A DNA stretch of 64,000 bases from Candidatus Hydrogenedentota bacterium (GTDB lineage Bacteria > Hydrogenedentota > Hydrogenedentia > Hydrogenedentales > CAILVY01): NCBI GenBank assembly GCA_029565395.1, contig JAKQOG010000113.1:1-64000 (forward strand), read 5' to 3'. The translations under genes were made by a program, and so were the position numbers. The notes beneath the pieces were generated by a model. That model ran no database searches, was not told the origin of the DNA, and saw only the letters and a program-made list of their open reading frames with translations. Shown piece by piece: positions 1 to 8,514 of the stretch (positions are counted from its first letter, which is position 1; every line of letters begins with the position of its first letter).

Positions 1-1
1 G

Positions 2-2698
2 GGCGGACAGTCCGAGCAGGGTGGGATGTTGAGCATGGACTCAGATAAGACCTTGACGGCCGTGTTCGTTGAGGGGGGGAATACGCTGACGATGTCCATC
101 ACGGGAAATGGCACGACCATTCCTCCAGTAGGCACACGCAATTATGTTTCGGGGCGCACGGTGGACCTTACCGCAATTCCAGACACCGGCTGGGCTTTTG
201 ATCATTGGGAAGGCGATCTCACCGGCACGACGCTCACTGGCCAAGTCGTGATGGATTCCGCGAAAAACGTTACGGCGGTATTTTCAGAATTGCCGCAGGT
301 AACCCTGACCGTTTCCGTCACAGGGAATGGCACGGTTGATCCGGCGGTTGGTGTGCACAGTTACCCACAGGACACAACGTTTCTTCTTCGTGCGACACCG
401 GATACCGGCTGGGCTTTCGATCATTGGGATGGGGATATCTCAGGGTTCGATAACCCTTACATTATGCACATGGATTCCAATAAATCCGTTACTGCGGTAT
501 TTGTCGAAGGTGGGTACTCGTTAACCATTGCCACGGAAGGCAATGGAACTACTTTTCCGGCGCCTGGAGTCTGGAATTATGTGTCAGGCCGTACCGCCAC
601 CGTGGTCGCAATAGCCAACACAGACTGGGTTTTTGATCACTGGGAAGGCGATGCCAGCGGCACCTCCGGAACAGCGAACATCCTTATGGATGGCAATAAA
701 TCGATTACGGCGGTTTTTATTTCAAATATCTCTTACTCTCTGACCACGGCGGTTGTTGGCAATGGAACCATCGATCCGCCTGTAGGCATCTCGTATTATG
801 CGGGGGGCTCCGAGGTAACGATCAGTGCCACGGCGGATGCCGACTGGGTCTTTGACCATTGGGAAGGCGATCTCTCCGGTTGGGTCAATCCCACCGTGAT
901 AACAATGGACGCCGATAAGACGGTCACCGCGGTGTTTTCTCCCAAGGATTACACACTGACCATCGCGGTGGACGGGCAAGGCACAACGTCTCCTCCCGCA
1001 GGCGCCTATCCAGTGCTTAATGGCCGGGAATTTCAGATTTTGGCGGAACCCCCGGCGGAAGGAGGATGGGTATTCAGCCATTGGGAAGGGGATGCTTCCG
1101 GCAACGAGAACCCGCTTACGGTGATCACGGACGGCGACAAGACAATAACGGCTGTTTTCGTTGAGGCTTATGCGCTCTCCACTTCCGTGTTCGGAAACGG
1201 CACGCTCGATCCGCCCGCAGGATTCAGTTGGATCGCTGCCAGCACTGAAGTGAACATTACCGCAACACCCGCAGAGGGTTGGACCTTCTTACACTGGGAA
1301 GGCGACCTTTCCGGAGAAAATAATCCTCTTACTTTTACTATGGACGGTCCGAAATACATCACTGGGGTATTTGTCGAGATTGTGACCTTTACCCTCACCA
1401 CGCAGGTGGTGGGTGAGGGAACCGTCGATCCCGCCGGCACGAATTCCTATGTGATGGGTACCTCTGTGGAGATTACGGCGGCGCCGGCGCAGGGTTGGCA
1501 CTTCGTGGAATGGCAGGGCAATGCCTCCGGAAGTGAAAATCCACTTACCATCCAGATTGAAAATAACCTGACCATCACCGCTGTTTTTGCTCTCACCAAC
1601 TATTCTTTAACAACCAATGTCACCGGGAATGGTTCGGTTGATCCCGCAGGCGTTACCACGCACCCCTATGGCTCTGATATAACGCTGACCGCCACCGCGG
1701 CGGAACACTGGAGCTTCCAGGAATGGCAGGGCGACCTCACGGGCTCAGCCAATCCTGTGCAACTTCTCATAGACGGAGACAAAACCGTTACGGCGGTCTT
1801 TGTTCTCGATAACCACACCTTGACTACCAATGTACTTGGAAGTGGCTCGGTCGATCCCGCGGGCGCCACTAGCCAACCATATGGATCTGAAGTTACGCTT
1901 ACCGCGACTCCGGAGGGGGGCTGGACCTTCCAGGAATGGCAGGGCGACCTCACGGGAAGCACCAATCCCGCCCAACTTATGATGGACGGCGATAAAACGG
2001 TTACCGCCGTGTTCATTCCTCTTCATTCCCTGACGACTACAGTTATTGGAAATGGCTCGGTCGATCCCGCCGGAACCACGACGTACCCAGAAGGCACTGA
2101 AGTGACGCTGACCGCAGCCCCAGACGGAGGCTGGATCTTCCAGGAGTGGCAGGGCGACCTTACGGGAAGCACCAATCCCGCCCAACTTGTGATGGACGGC
2201 GATAAAACGGTTACCGCAGTATTTGCGGAAGAAGTGGAGGGCGAAGGTGTTTCTGAAGGCGCTGAGGAAGGCGAAGGTGCTATGGAAGGTTCCGTAGAAG
2301 GCGCTGAGGAAGGCGAAGGTGTTGTGGAAGGTTCCATGGAAGGTTCCGTGGAAGGCGTTATGGAGGGTGAAGGAGCAGTAGAAGGGGAGGGCGAAGTCAA
2401 CGATGGCATCCACTCCGCCGATCAAAACGGCGATCACCAAGTGAATCTTTCAGAACTGTTGCGCGTGATCCAGTTTTTTAATTCCGATGGATTCCATTGC
2501 GAGGCAGGCACGGAAGATGGATATGCCCCCGGACCAGGTGATACTTCCTGCGCCCTGCACGACAGTGATTACAACGCTCAGGATTGGCGCATCAGCCTGT
2601 CGGAATTACTTCGGGTTATTCAGTTCTTCAATTCCGGCGGCTACCACTATTGTCCCGGAGAGGACACCGAAGACGGCTATTGTCCGGGACTGGCATAA
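2..2698 (+). CDS. Giant secreted B-repeat surface protein with Glu-Gly linker and dockerin-like C-terminus (5' truncated)
   Basis: The reading frame is open to the window edge and starts in mid-repeat, so the real start lies upstream; 898 residues are visible. They hold one partial and ten complete units of about 70 residues. Each runs from a LTxxVxGNGxxDPxG strand through a W-F-x-x-W-x-G-D centre to DGDKTVTAVF, the pattern of divergent InlB B-repeats (Flg_new/PF18998 type), which are extracellular beta-rich stalks. After the repeats come about 50 residues of EGE/EGxxEG linker (from about 2230), then a roughly 95-residue C-terminal module (from about 2404). That module has two LSELLRVIQFFN helices, each preceded by an Asp/Asn-rich EF-hand-like loop, and several cysteines. 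The same linker and module end the genes at 46837 and 55552. The last three repeats are much more alike than the first ones, at DNA level too, pointing to recent internal duplication or conversion. The ligand is unknown. Confidence 0.85.
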   Translation, partial: GGQSEQGGMLSMDSDKTLTAVFVEGGNTLTMSITGNGTTIPPVGTRNYVSGRTVDLTAIPDTGWAFDHWEGDLTGTTLTGQVVMDSAKNVTAVFSELPQVTLTVSVTGNGTVDPAVGVHSYPQDTTFLLRATPDTGWAFDHWDGDISGFDNPYIMHMDSNKSVTAVFVEGGYSLTIATEGNGTTFPAPGVWNYVSGRTATVVAIANTDWVFDHWEGDASGTSGTANILMDGNKSITAVFISNISYSLTTAVVGNGTIDPPVGISYYAGGSEVTISATADADWVFDHWEGDLSGWVNPTVITMDADKTVTAVFSPKDYTLTIAVDGQGTTSPPAGAYPVLNGREFQILAEPPAEGGWVFSHWEGDASGNENPLTVITDGDKTITAVFVEAYALSTSVFGNGTLDPPAGFSWIAASTEVNITATPAEGWTFLHWEGDLSGENNPLTFTMDGPKYITGVFVEIVTFTLTTQVVGEGTVDPAGTNSYVMGTSVEITAAPAQGWHFVEWQGNASGSENPLTIQIENNLTITAVFALTNYSLTTNVTGNGSVDPAGVTTHPYGSDITLTATAAEHWSFQEWQGDLTGSANPVQLLIDGDKTVTAVFVLDNHTLTTNVLGSGSVDPAGATSQPYGSEVTLTATPEGGWTFQEWQGDLTGSTNPAQLMMDGDKTVTAVFIPLHSLTTTVIGNGSVDPAGTTTYPEGTEVTLTAAPDGGWIFQEWQGDLTGSTNPAQLVMDGDKTVTAVFAEEVEGEGVSEGAEEGEGAMEGSVEGAEEGEGVVEGSMEGSVEGVMEGEGAVEGEGEVNDGIHSADQNGDHQVNLSELLRVIQFFNSDGFHCEAGTEDGYAPGPGDTSCALHDSDYNAQDWRISLSELLRVIQFFNSGGYHYCPGEDTEDGYCPGLA

Positions 2699-2718
2699 TC
2701 CCGTTTGGATACTGCTAC

Positions 2719-2756
2719 AAAAAAGGCCGGGACTACTGAGTTCCGGTCTTTTCTTC
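2719..2756. terminator. Bidirectional rho-independent terminator
   Basis: An 11-bp stem (2723-2733 with 2740-2750, two G-U pairs) closes a 6-nt loop. It is flanked by six A on the left and a T-rich run on the right. It sits between two convergent genes (ends at 2698 and 2778) and has a U-tract in either direction, so it probably stops transcription from both sides. Confidence 0.75.
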
Positions 2757-2777
2757 GTGAAAATGCTGGGGTAATGG

Positions 2778-4757
2778 TTATTCAGGCTTGGAAGGTTTGA
2801 TGAAAGACACAGTCGCGCTGAATGTTGAAATTACGTCACCGGCTTTCCAGGATTTCTGTCCGCGTGAGTAATTCAAATACAGTTCATCGGTGTACCGGCA
2901 TCGGTCGGCCTTTGTTGCGCCGCAATAGTGTATATGCAAAGGTTTTGTGCTCCGGATTTGCATCCGGTCATCCACTGCTAATGTGTTCACTTTCGCTTGA
3001 CATTCTATCCCTGATCCTGAGGGTATGACGTATGATTTCCCATCCAGGGAGAGCGAACGCTCGCCGCGCTCATAGATCCAATGGGGATTATTCAAAATAC
3101 CGATCAGGCCCGTGGCAATTTCTTCGGATTCCATATCGCTGTGCGCCATCAGCTTCTCCGAAATTTTCCAGGAGCCGTCCTGTTTGGAGCGAAACGTCAT
3201 GATAGCATCGATGATCCCGCCATAATCCGCTTCTACCTTGACTTTGAAACCCCGTGACGTATTGTGGACGTCGGCCGAGCGCAAATGGGGGGATAATTCA
3301 TCTTCTTTCCCGGAGATCCGAATATGCCCAAAGCCGCTGAGGGGATGAGGCGATGTCACGCGGTCCATGTCCATCGACACCACCTGTGCCATGAACTTCA
3401 CATTCCAACTAAACGCGTGTATGGAGGCGGGGGTGCGGTTAAGAATCAGTTTGCCCCCGTCCAAACGGCGGACTCCCTGGCGCATTTCCGGCCGATCCTT
3501 GATGGGATTGCGATATTCCAGGGCCAGCCAGGCCATGGCATCGTAGTAGATTAAATCGGACAGGGTAGACGGGAAGAAGTATTCGTCATCCAGAAATACT
3601 GTCCCGGAATCAGAACGCGCCTGCATTTTCTCCTGATCGCCCAGGCAGATTTTGGCCATTTGCCAGGCATCCGGGTCTCCTGCCTGGGAAGCCATCATCG
3701 TATGCAGAAAAAACCATTCCGGGTCGCGCATCAGTTCCCAGTCCTGGCCATTGGGATACAGGAAGCCGCCCCCCGGCAATGCAAACCATTTCAAGTTTTC
3801 ATAAATTTCCGAGGTGTTATAAAACACCGCCTGCGGCGCGGTGCGGCCGCTCATCCGGAAATCCACCAGGCACGCCATTGACAAGGTAAAACATGACATG
3901 TAATCGGGGTGCACGCGCCCGTGATTCTCTACCGTAAAATCGTCATGGATATTTGCCCCTGTAAATTGTTCGCATACCGGTTTTCCGTCAACGACCCGGT
4001 ATTCAGATTTATCCGCGGGCCGGAGATACGAGGACAGCGCCCATTTCTGGAACGCTTGCTCCCAGGCAGCCCGACGCGCGTCTTCCGGCATGAGCGTCAC
4101 CGCCACGGACAGGATCTGGCTGTTCCAGGCATTCTCCTCGGATTTGGTGTCGTTGTCGATGGCGCTGGGCGGTGTTGTTGCCTCGATGCGGTCCGCTTCA
4201 TGCGCCACGACTTTGCATACGCCCTCGCGCACATCCGGCGGGAGATCCGCCCAAATCCACCACGCACCCCGTCCAAGCATATGTGCCCAATGCGCGGACT
4301 GCCATTGGCTGCCCCATTGTTTTCCATTGCTGGCGGTTCTGTTCCCCGTGAGGTGGATTGCGATCAGGTAGCGCATCATCGGCAGGATTGTGCCGTTTAA
4401 CAGAGTTTCCTTTGAGACACCGGTGATGTTTTCATCATAGGGACCGAAACGGCAGAGGAATGACAATCCGATCACGGCGCCGGTATTGGGTCTGATCCAG
4501 TGTTCTTCATGCTTACTCTCCGTGATTAGTTTCAGTGTGGGATCGCCTTCCCAAAGGTGCACCTTCGTCAATACGTTCCGTGCCTGCTTCTCTATAGATT
4601 GATAGATCCGGGATTGAATGTCTTTTACATCGGAAGGGCCCGTTCCGGGCGTTTGAGGCGGTACAATGGGCATTACCCCTGCCCAAACGAATCCCTGCAT
4701 CATCAGGCACACACTGACCGCCGCCAACATCCTGTATATGCCCTTCCGACTATTCAT
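2778..4757 (-). CDS. Secreted (alpha/alpha)-toroid polysaccharide-lyase-like protein
   Basis: 659 residues. The N-terminus is a clear signal peptide (basic MNSRK, hydrophobic core, VWA-G cleavage site), so the product is exported. The start is supported by an AAAGG about 9 nt upstream. The middle is helical and rich in Trp and His (motifs NAWNSQ, VENHGRVHPDY, YDAMAWLALEY) and the last third is beta-rich. This two-part architecture is typical of heparinase II/III-, alginate- or chondroitin-lyase-like enzymes, and Asn/His/Tyr in NHGRVHPDY are plausible active-site residues. I could not match a specific lyase family, so the substrate is unknown. It converges with the upstream B-repeat protein and lies 0.47 kb from a divergent GH172 gene, consistent with a glycan-degradation neighbourhood. 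Confidence 0.5.
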   Translation of the reverse strand: MNSRKGIYRMLAAVSVCLMMQGFVWAGVMPIVPPQTPGTGPSDVKDIQSRIYQSIEKQARNVLTKVHLWEGDPTLKLITESKHEEHWIRPNTGAVIGLSFLCRFGPYDENITGVSKETLLNGTILPMMRYLIAIHLTGNRTASNGKQWGSQWQSAHWAHMLGRGAWWIWADLPPDVREGVCKVVAHEADRIEATTPPSAIDNDTKSEENAWNSQILSVAVTLMPEDARRAAWEQAFQKWALSSYLRPADKSEYRVVDGKPVCEQFTGANIHDDFTVENHGRVHPDYMSCFTLSMACLVDFRMSGRTAPQAVFYNTSEIYENLKWFALPGGGFLYPNGQDWELMRDPEWFFLHTMMASQAGDPDAWQMAKICLGDQEKMQARSDSGTVFLDDEYFFPSTLSDLIYYDAMAWLALEYRNPIKDRPEMRQGVRRLDGGKLILNRTPASIHAFSWNVKFMAQVVSMDMDRVTSPHPLSGFGHIRISGKEDELSPHLRSADVHNTSRGFKVKVEADYGGIIDAIMTFRSKQDGSWKISEKLMAHSDMESEEIATGLIGILNNPHWIYERGERSLSLDGKSYVIPSGSGIECQAKVNTLAVDDRMQIRSTKPLHIHYCGATKADRCRYTDELYLNYSRGQKSWKAGDVISTFSATVSFIKPSKPE

Positions 4758-4948
4758 AACTTTAGCCTTTCATGCAAAATCATGGTTGATGACATCAGTA
4801 TGACACAAAGCCTGCTTGGATGTTGAGTAAAATGACCCTGGCACGGCATTTTTGCCCTGATTTCTCACTATCATCATAGCAAGCATGTTATTGCGAGACC
4901 CCCCACCTCTTTCAGCGGCGATTCGTAGAAGAAAGTAAAATGCGAGGT

Positions 4949-5050
4949 TGGGAGGGCGAGGTTTATCCACCGTAGGAGGGCTCCTGCCGAGCCATAGGAT
5001 AAAAATGCCTTGTCGATCTTGTTTTTTCGGCTTCGGCAGGCGCCCTCCCA
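4949..5050. repeat. Dispersed palindromic repeat (MITE/REP-like), degenerate copy
   Basis: This 102-bp palindromic unit begins TGGGAGGGCGAG and ends CGCCCTCCCA, with inner arms CCTGCCGAGCC and GGCTTCGGCAGG. It lies in the 473-bp gap between divergent genes. A second, perfect copy of the same family is at 15491-15597. Compared with that copy, the left arm here carries an extra ~18 nt and the right arm lacks ~6 nt. No coding potential was seen. Confidence 0.7.
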
Positions 5051-5110
5051 ATACCTTATCCCCGGAGCTTTACACTCTCATGCATTTAACATTTTCAGGA
5101 CGATGCATGC

Positions 5111-5140
5111 TTGACACAACGTGCACCGTATTTGTACGAT
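5111..5140 (+). promoter_or_regulatory. Candidate sigma-70 promoter for the GH172 gene
   Basis: TTGACA at 5111-5116 is a perfect -35 hexamer and TACGAT at 5135-5140 is a 4/6 match to the -10, with an 18-nt spacer. It lies about 90 nt upstream of the ATG at 5231, facing that gene. Apart from this and the palindromic repeat, I see nothing in the 4758-5230 gap. Confidence 0.4.
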
Positions 5141-5230
5141 TCTGGTGATAATGAAGTGGTGGTTTAAGGTTGGGCAAACAGAGGACTGGTTGCCATTGCT
5201 GTTTTGAGCGGATCAGCCAAAGGAGGACGA

Positions 5231-6598
5231 ATGTATTATCCCCGAATAATGGTTTTTTCGATGCTGTTGTTCGCAAGCGCAGTGTGCGCTGCTTCCGGCG
5301 GCGACCCGTTGCAGGAACAATTCTTCTCTGACATGATGCATTTGAGCGATGGACATTCCGCGCGCGTTTCCAGTTTCGATACTACGGGCGGTAATATCGA
5401 CTTTAAAAATATCAAGAGCGGCCATACACTGGAATTGGCTGATATCGAGGGCGCGGGGTGCATCCGCCACATCTATTTCACGCTTATGGCGCCCCCACAT
5501 TATCTCCGCGATCTTGTCCTGCGGATGTATTGGGATAATGAAGCTACCCCGAGTGTGGAAGTGCCCTTTGGCGATTTTTTCGGGCTGGGCCACGAGCGCA
5601 ATCACTTCTTCCGCTCCCTGATGGTCACGGTAAATGAGGGCGCGGGCGGCATTGCAGGCACCATTGGCTTCAACACCTACTTTCCAATGCCTTTCCGCAA
5701 GGGCGCGCGTATGACCCTTACCAATCAGGGCCCGCATACTGTCGGTGCGGTGTGGTATCACATCGATTATGAAAAACTTAAAAAGGTGAACCGCGATGTG
5801 GGCTATTTCCATGCCCAGTGGCGGCGCGAAAATCCCACCGTTGCCATGGGCGACAAACCGAACGTGACCATCCACGATGGCAAGAACACGGATGGCAGAG
5901 AGAATTACGTTATTCTCGATGCGCAGGGGCGCGGCAATTTCGCGGGCTATTTTCTAAATGTCGATAACCTCGCGGGAGGCTGGTACGGCGAAGGGGACGA
6001 TATGATTTTCATTGACGGCGAAGGCTGGCCACCCTCATTCCATGGCACGGGCACCGAGGAAATTTTCGGAGGAGGCGCTTGCCCGAATACCGAATACGCC
6101 GGCCCCTATACCGGCTTTTTTGTTGTTGGCAATCCGGACTTCCAGGGCAAGGTCTCGATGTACCGCTGGTATGTCACGGACCCCATCCGTTTTCAAAAAT
6201 CCATCCGTGTGACCATCGAGCATGGCCATGCCGACAACTTTGCCAACGATTACTCCAGCACGGCATTCTGGTACCAGGCCGAACCCCATGCGCCATTCCC
6301 GCCCCTGCCTCCTGCCAAGGATCGTCATCCGCACGAAGGCAATGACCCCTACGACAAAGCATATATAACGTTTTTCAAGGCACAGGACGCCTTGAACCGG
6401 TTGCAAGCATCCCTTCAAAAGAGCGGTATCCAGCTTACACCGGAATTCAACGATGAAGTCCATGGCCGTCTTGCGCCCGCCGCCAATAAGGCCTTCGAGG
6501 CGAAAGATTACCCGGCCGCCCTTGACAACTGGGGTAAAATGATTGGCATGATCGATGCCTTTATTGCCGAAAATACTCCAAAGGATGCCCAAAAATAA
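5231..6598 (+). CDS. Secreted DUF2961 / GH172-family glycoside hydrolase
   Basis: 455 residues from the ATG at 5231, chosen because an AAAGGAGG ribosome site sits 4 nt upstream; an earlier TTG at 5204 lacks one. A signal peptide (hydrophobic core ending SAVCA) predicts export. The body has the DUF2961 hallmarks: DIEGAGCIRHIYFTL near residue 75, MPFRKGARMTL near 155, and FHGTGTEEIFGGG near 270. Its adjacent glutamates match the acidic active site of GH172 enzymes, which act on alpha-D-fructofuranosides or alpha-D-arabinofuranosides. About 80 extra C-terminal residues form a helical region absent from the paralogue at 22594. The substrate is inferred from family only. A thioredoxin-like gene follows after 19 nt, probably in the same transcript. 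Confidence 0.85.
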   Translation: MYYPRIMVFSMLLFASAVCAASGGDPLQEQFFSDMMHLSDGHSARVSSFDTTGGNIDFKNIKSGHTLELADIEGAGCIRHIYFTLMAPPHYLRDLVLRMYWDNEATPSVEVPFGDFFGLGHERNHFFRSLMVTVNEGAGGIAGTIGFNTYFPMPFRKGARMTLTNQGPHTVGAVWYHIDYEKLKKVNRDVGYFHAQWRRENPTVAMGDKPNVTIHDGKNTDGRENYVILDAQGRGNFAGYFLNVDNLAGGWYGEGDDMIFIDGEGWPPSFHGTGTEEIFGGGACPNTEYAGPYTGFFVVGNPDFQGKVSMYRWYVTDPIRFQKSIRVTIEHGHADNFANDYSSTAFWYQAEPHAPFPPLPPAKDRHPHEGNDPYDKAYITFFKAQDALNRLQASLQKSGIQLTPEFNDEVHGRLAPAANKAFEAKDYPAALDNWGKMIGMIDAFIAENTPKDAQK

Positions 6599-6617
6599 TT
6601 CTCCGGAGGAATAGCGT

Positions 6618-7187
6618 ATGCCACAACCGCCTATTCTGCCAAAGATTGACTGGGAAACCGTATTTGAATCGGGTCTCGACTATTTAGAATGGATCGAGGC
6701 TGGCGAGTCTCCAGAAAATCAGGATAAAATGGAGAATATCCGGCAATCCTTGATTCTGGAGCCCCAAATAGCGGCGTTTCTCGAAGCGTTGCCATGTCCG
6801 ATCCATGTGGTGGCCATTGCCGAGGATTGGTGCGGCGATGTGGTACGGCATGTACCCGTTCTGGAACGGCTTGCGGAAACAGCCCCGAACCTCAAAGTCC
6901 GGTACATCAGCCGCGGCCAGTGGCCTGAGGTGTTCGTGCGTTTTCTGACCAATGGCGGAGAAGCCATTCCCAAATTCATCTTTTTGAATGAAACGTTCAC
7001 GGAATGCGGGAATTGGGGGCCCATGCCCCGTCTCTGCGGCGATATTATCGCGCGAGGCAAGGCCTGCGGCGATATCGGCGCAGCGCGAAAGAAAGTAAGC
7101 GGGATCTACGAAGCCGATCACAATAAACGCCTGGTTCTGGATGAACTCCTGCATCTTATCGACATTGCCTCCAGCCGCGAACCATAG
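6618..7187 (+). CDS. Thioredoxin-fold protein with a single-Cys active-site motif
   Basis: 189 residues with no signal peptide, preceded by a GGAGG ribosome site 7 nt before the ATG. The centre reads VVAIAEDWCGDVVRHVP, the thioredoxin beta-alpha-beta entry with D-W-C-G-D in place of C-G-P-C. Only one of the usual two redox cysteines is therefore present, as in the cytosolic thioredoxin_9-type family. GGEAIPKFIFL supplies the cis-Pro loop. The role is unknown: with one cysteine it is more likely a thiol peroxidase/monothiol-type or binding protein than a classical disulfide reductase. It follows the GH172 gene closely, but the cellular compartments differ, so the pairing may be only transcriptional. 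Confidence 0.75.
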   Translation: MPQPPILPKIDWETVFESGLDYLEWIEAGESPENQDKMENIRQSLILEPQIAAFLEALPCPIHVVAIAEDWCGDVVRHVPVLERLAETAPNLKVRYISRGQWPEVFVRFLTNGGEAIPKFIFLNETFTECGNWGPMPRLCGDIIARGKACGDIGAARKKVSGIYEADHNKRLVLDELLHLIDIASSREP

Positions 7188-7269
7188 CCAGGGTTGAGCG
7201 CGCCTGTCTTCCCAAGTACAATTCTTGGGGCAAGCAAAACCGCGTACAGGCAAAGAGAGGAATGAAACG

Positions 7270-7911
7270 ATGGCTATTGCAGCACTGGTTACAATTGTCT
7301 CACTTGGATTAATGTTTGTGGCCTCCGCCGCCAAACAGGAATTCCTCAGCGGTGTTCTTAAGATGGTGGCCTCCACGGGCTTCTTGGCGCTGGCGGTGCT
7401 CGCGGGGGCGTTGAATTCCTGGTATGGCATCGCAGTTCTCATCGCTTTGTTCTTCTCCTGGTGGGGCGATCTATTGCTCATTTTTCGTCACCAAACACTT
7501 TTTCTGCTGGGACTGATTGCTTTTTTCCTGGGGCATCTTGGCTTCGTTGCGGCCTTTCTGGTGCATGGCGTGCATCCGGTTTGTCTTTTGGGCACGCTGG
7601 TGGTGTTGAGTATCCCCGCCGCCATCGTACTCCGCTGGTTGAATCCTGGTTTGGGGGATATGCGGATGCCTGTCTATGCCTATATTACCGTTATTTCGAT
7701 CATGGTGGCCTGTTCCGCGGGAGCCGTGGGCCTTGGCGGTATATGGTTCATGACCCTGGGTGCGGTGATGTTTTACTGCTCCGATATCTTTGTGGCGCGC
7801 GACCGATTCATCAAAGCAGATGGTTGGAATCGCTGGCTGGGCCTTCCCTTGTATTACGGCGCTCAACTTCTAATGGCGTATACCATCTGGTTTGCAGGGG
7901 CCGGCATTTAA
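7270..7911 (+). CDS. YhhN/TMEM86-family integral membrane protein (putative lysoplasmalogenase)
   Basis: 213 residues, with the start at 7270 preceded by GAGAGGAA. There are seven to eight hydrophobic segments. The short motif FFSWWGDLLLIF near residue 60 and DRFIKADGWNRWLGLPLYYGAQLLMAY-like C-terminal helices match the YhhN family (written here only to indicate position; key residues are the WGD Asp and the PLYYGAQ motif). Eukaryotic TMEM86 members hydrolyse the vinyl-ether bond of lysoplasmalogens, and bacterial activity is inferred. It precedes greA by 100 bp on the same strand. Confidence 0.75.
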   Translation: MAIAALVTIVSLGLMFVASAAKQEFLSGVLKMVASTGFLALAVLAGALNSWYGIAVLIALFFSWWGDLLLIFRHQTLFLLGLIAFFLGHLGFVAAFLVHGVHPVCLLGTLVVLSIPAAIVLRWLNPGLGDMRMPVYAYITVISIMVACSAGAVGLGGIWFMTLGAVMFYCSDIFVARDRFIKADGWNRWLGLPLYYGAQLLMAYTIWFAGAGI

Positions 7912-7956
7912 AGACGGGTGCCGGATCTGCTATACTACGTGTTGTAAATATTGCAG

Positions 7957-7974
7957 CGCGCCTGTTCAGGCGCG
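7957..7974. other. Hairpin between the YhhN gene and greA
   Basis: A 7-bp GC-rich stem (CGCGCCT with AGGCGCG) closes a 4-nt GTTC loop and is followed by TTGTTCTG, a weak U-tract. It could be a leaky terminator after the membrane protein gene or a structured leader of greA. The sequence alone does not decide. Confidence 0.35.
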
Positions 7975-8010
7975 TTGTTCTGTGTTGGCGGTTACCCTGG
8001 GAAGAACGTC

Positions 8011-8478
8011 ATGAAAAAACTCTATGTCTCCCAGGAAGGCCTGGAGAAAATGAAGGCCGACCTGGAAGCCTTGAACAAACGACGGCTTGTAGTCGCATCG
8101 GCCATCGAGCATGCCCGGTCCTTGGGCGATCTGAGCGAAAACGCGGAATACCACTCGGCCAAGGAAGAACAGGCCATGGTGCATGCCCGGATTAAGGATC
8201 TGGAAGACAAAATCACCCGCGCGGTGCTCTTGGATAACCAGGAAATCGACGCCAGCAAGGTGTATTTGGGCGCACAAGTCCGCGTCTTGAATAAAAAAAC
8301 CAGCAAGGAAATGCTCTATACACTAGTCAGCCCTGTGGAAGCGGATTTACCCAGCGGCAAGATTTCGGTACAATCTCCCGTGGGCAAAGCATTGTTGGGG
8401 AAAGCGGTGGGAGAACTGGTGGTCGCCAAAACACCGGCGGGCGACCTCGCCTTTGAAGTGCTGGAAATCAGCCGGTGA
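8011..8478 (+). CDS. greA: Transcription elongation factor GreA
   Basis: 155 residues from the ATG at 8011 (E. coli GreA is 158). The N-terminal coiled coil runs to about residue 75 and carries the tip motif GDLSENAEY, whose acidic residues enter the RNA polymerase secondary channel to stimulate cleavage of backtracked RNA. The C-terminal FKBP-like domain contains VSPVEADLPSGKISVQSPVGKAL-type strands (key residues D, G, SP, G-KALLG). The frame is open upstream to 7951, but the family length and the MKKLYVSQEG beginning fix the start. It is followed by carB after 36 bp. Confidence 0.95.
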   Translation: MKKLYVSQEGLEKMKADLEALNKRRLVVASAIEHARSLGDLSENAEYHSAKEEQAMVHARIKDLEDKITRAVLLDNQEIDASKVYLGAQVRVLNKKTSKEMLYTLVSPVEADLPSGKISVQSPVGKALLGKAVGELVVAKTPAGDLAFEVLEISR

Positions 8479-8514
8479 TTGGTCCAACGCCCTCGTCCCG
8501 GAAGAAGGAGGCAT

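Noticed and set aside
2023..2409. Pro/Ser-rich ORF on the minus strand of the first gene's linker (and the similar one at 56931-57479)
   Set aside because: It is the antisense shadow of the Glu-Gly linker coding sequence; no ribosome site or signal.
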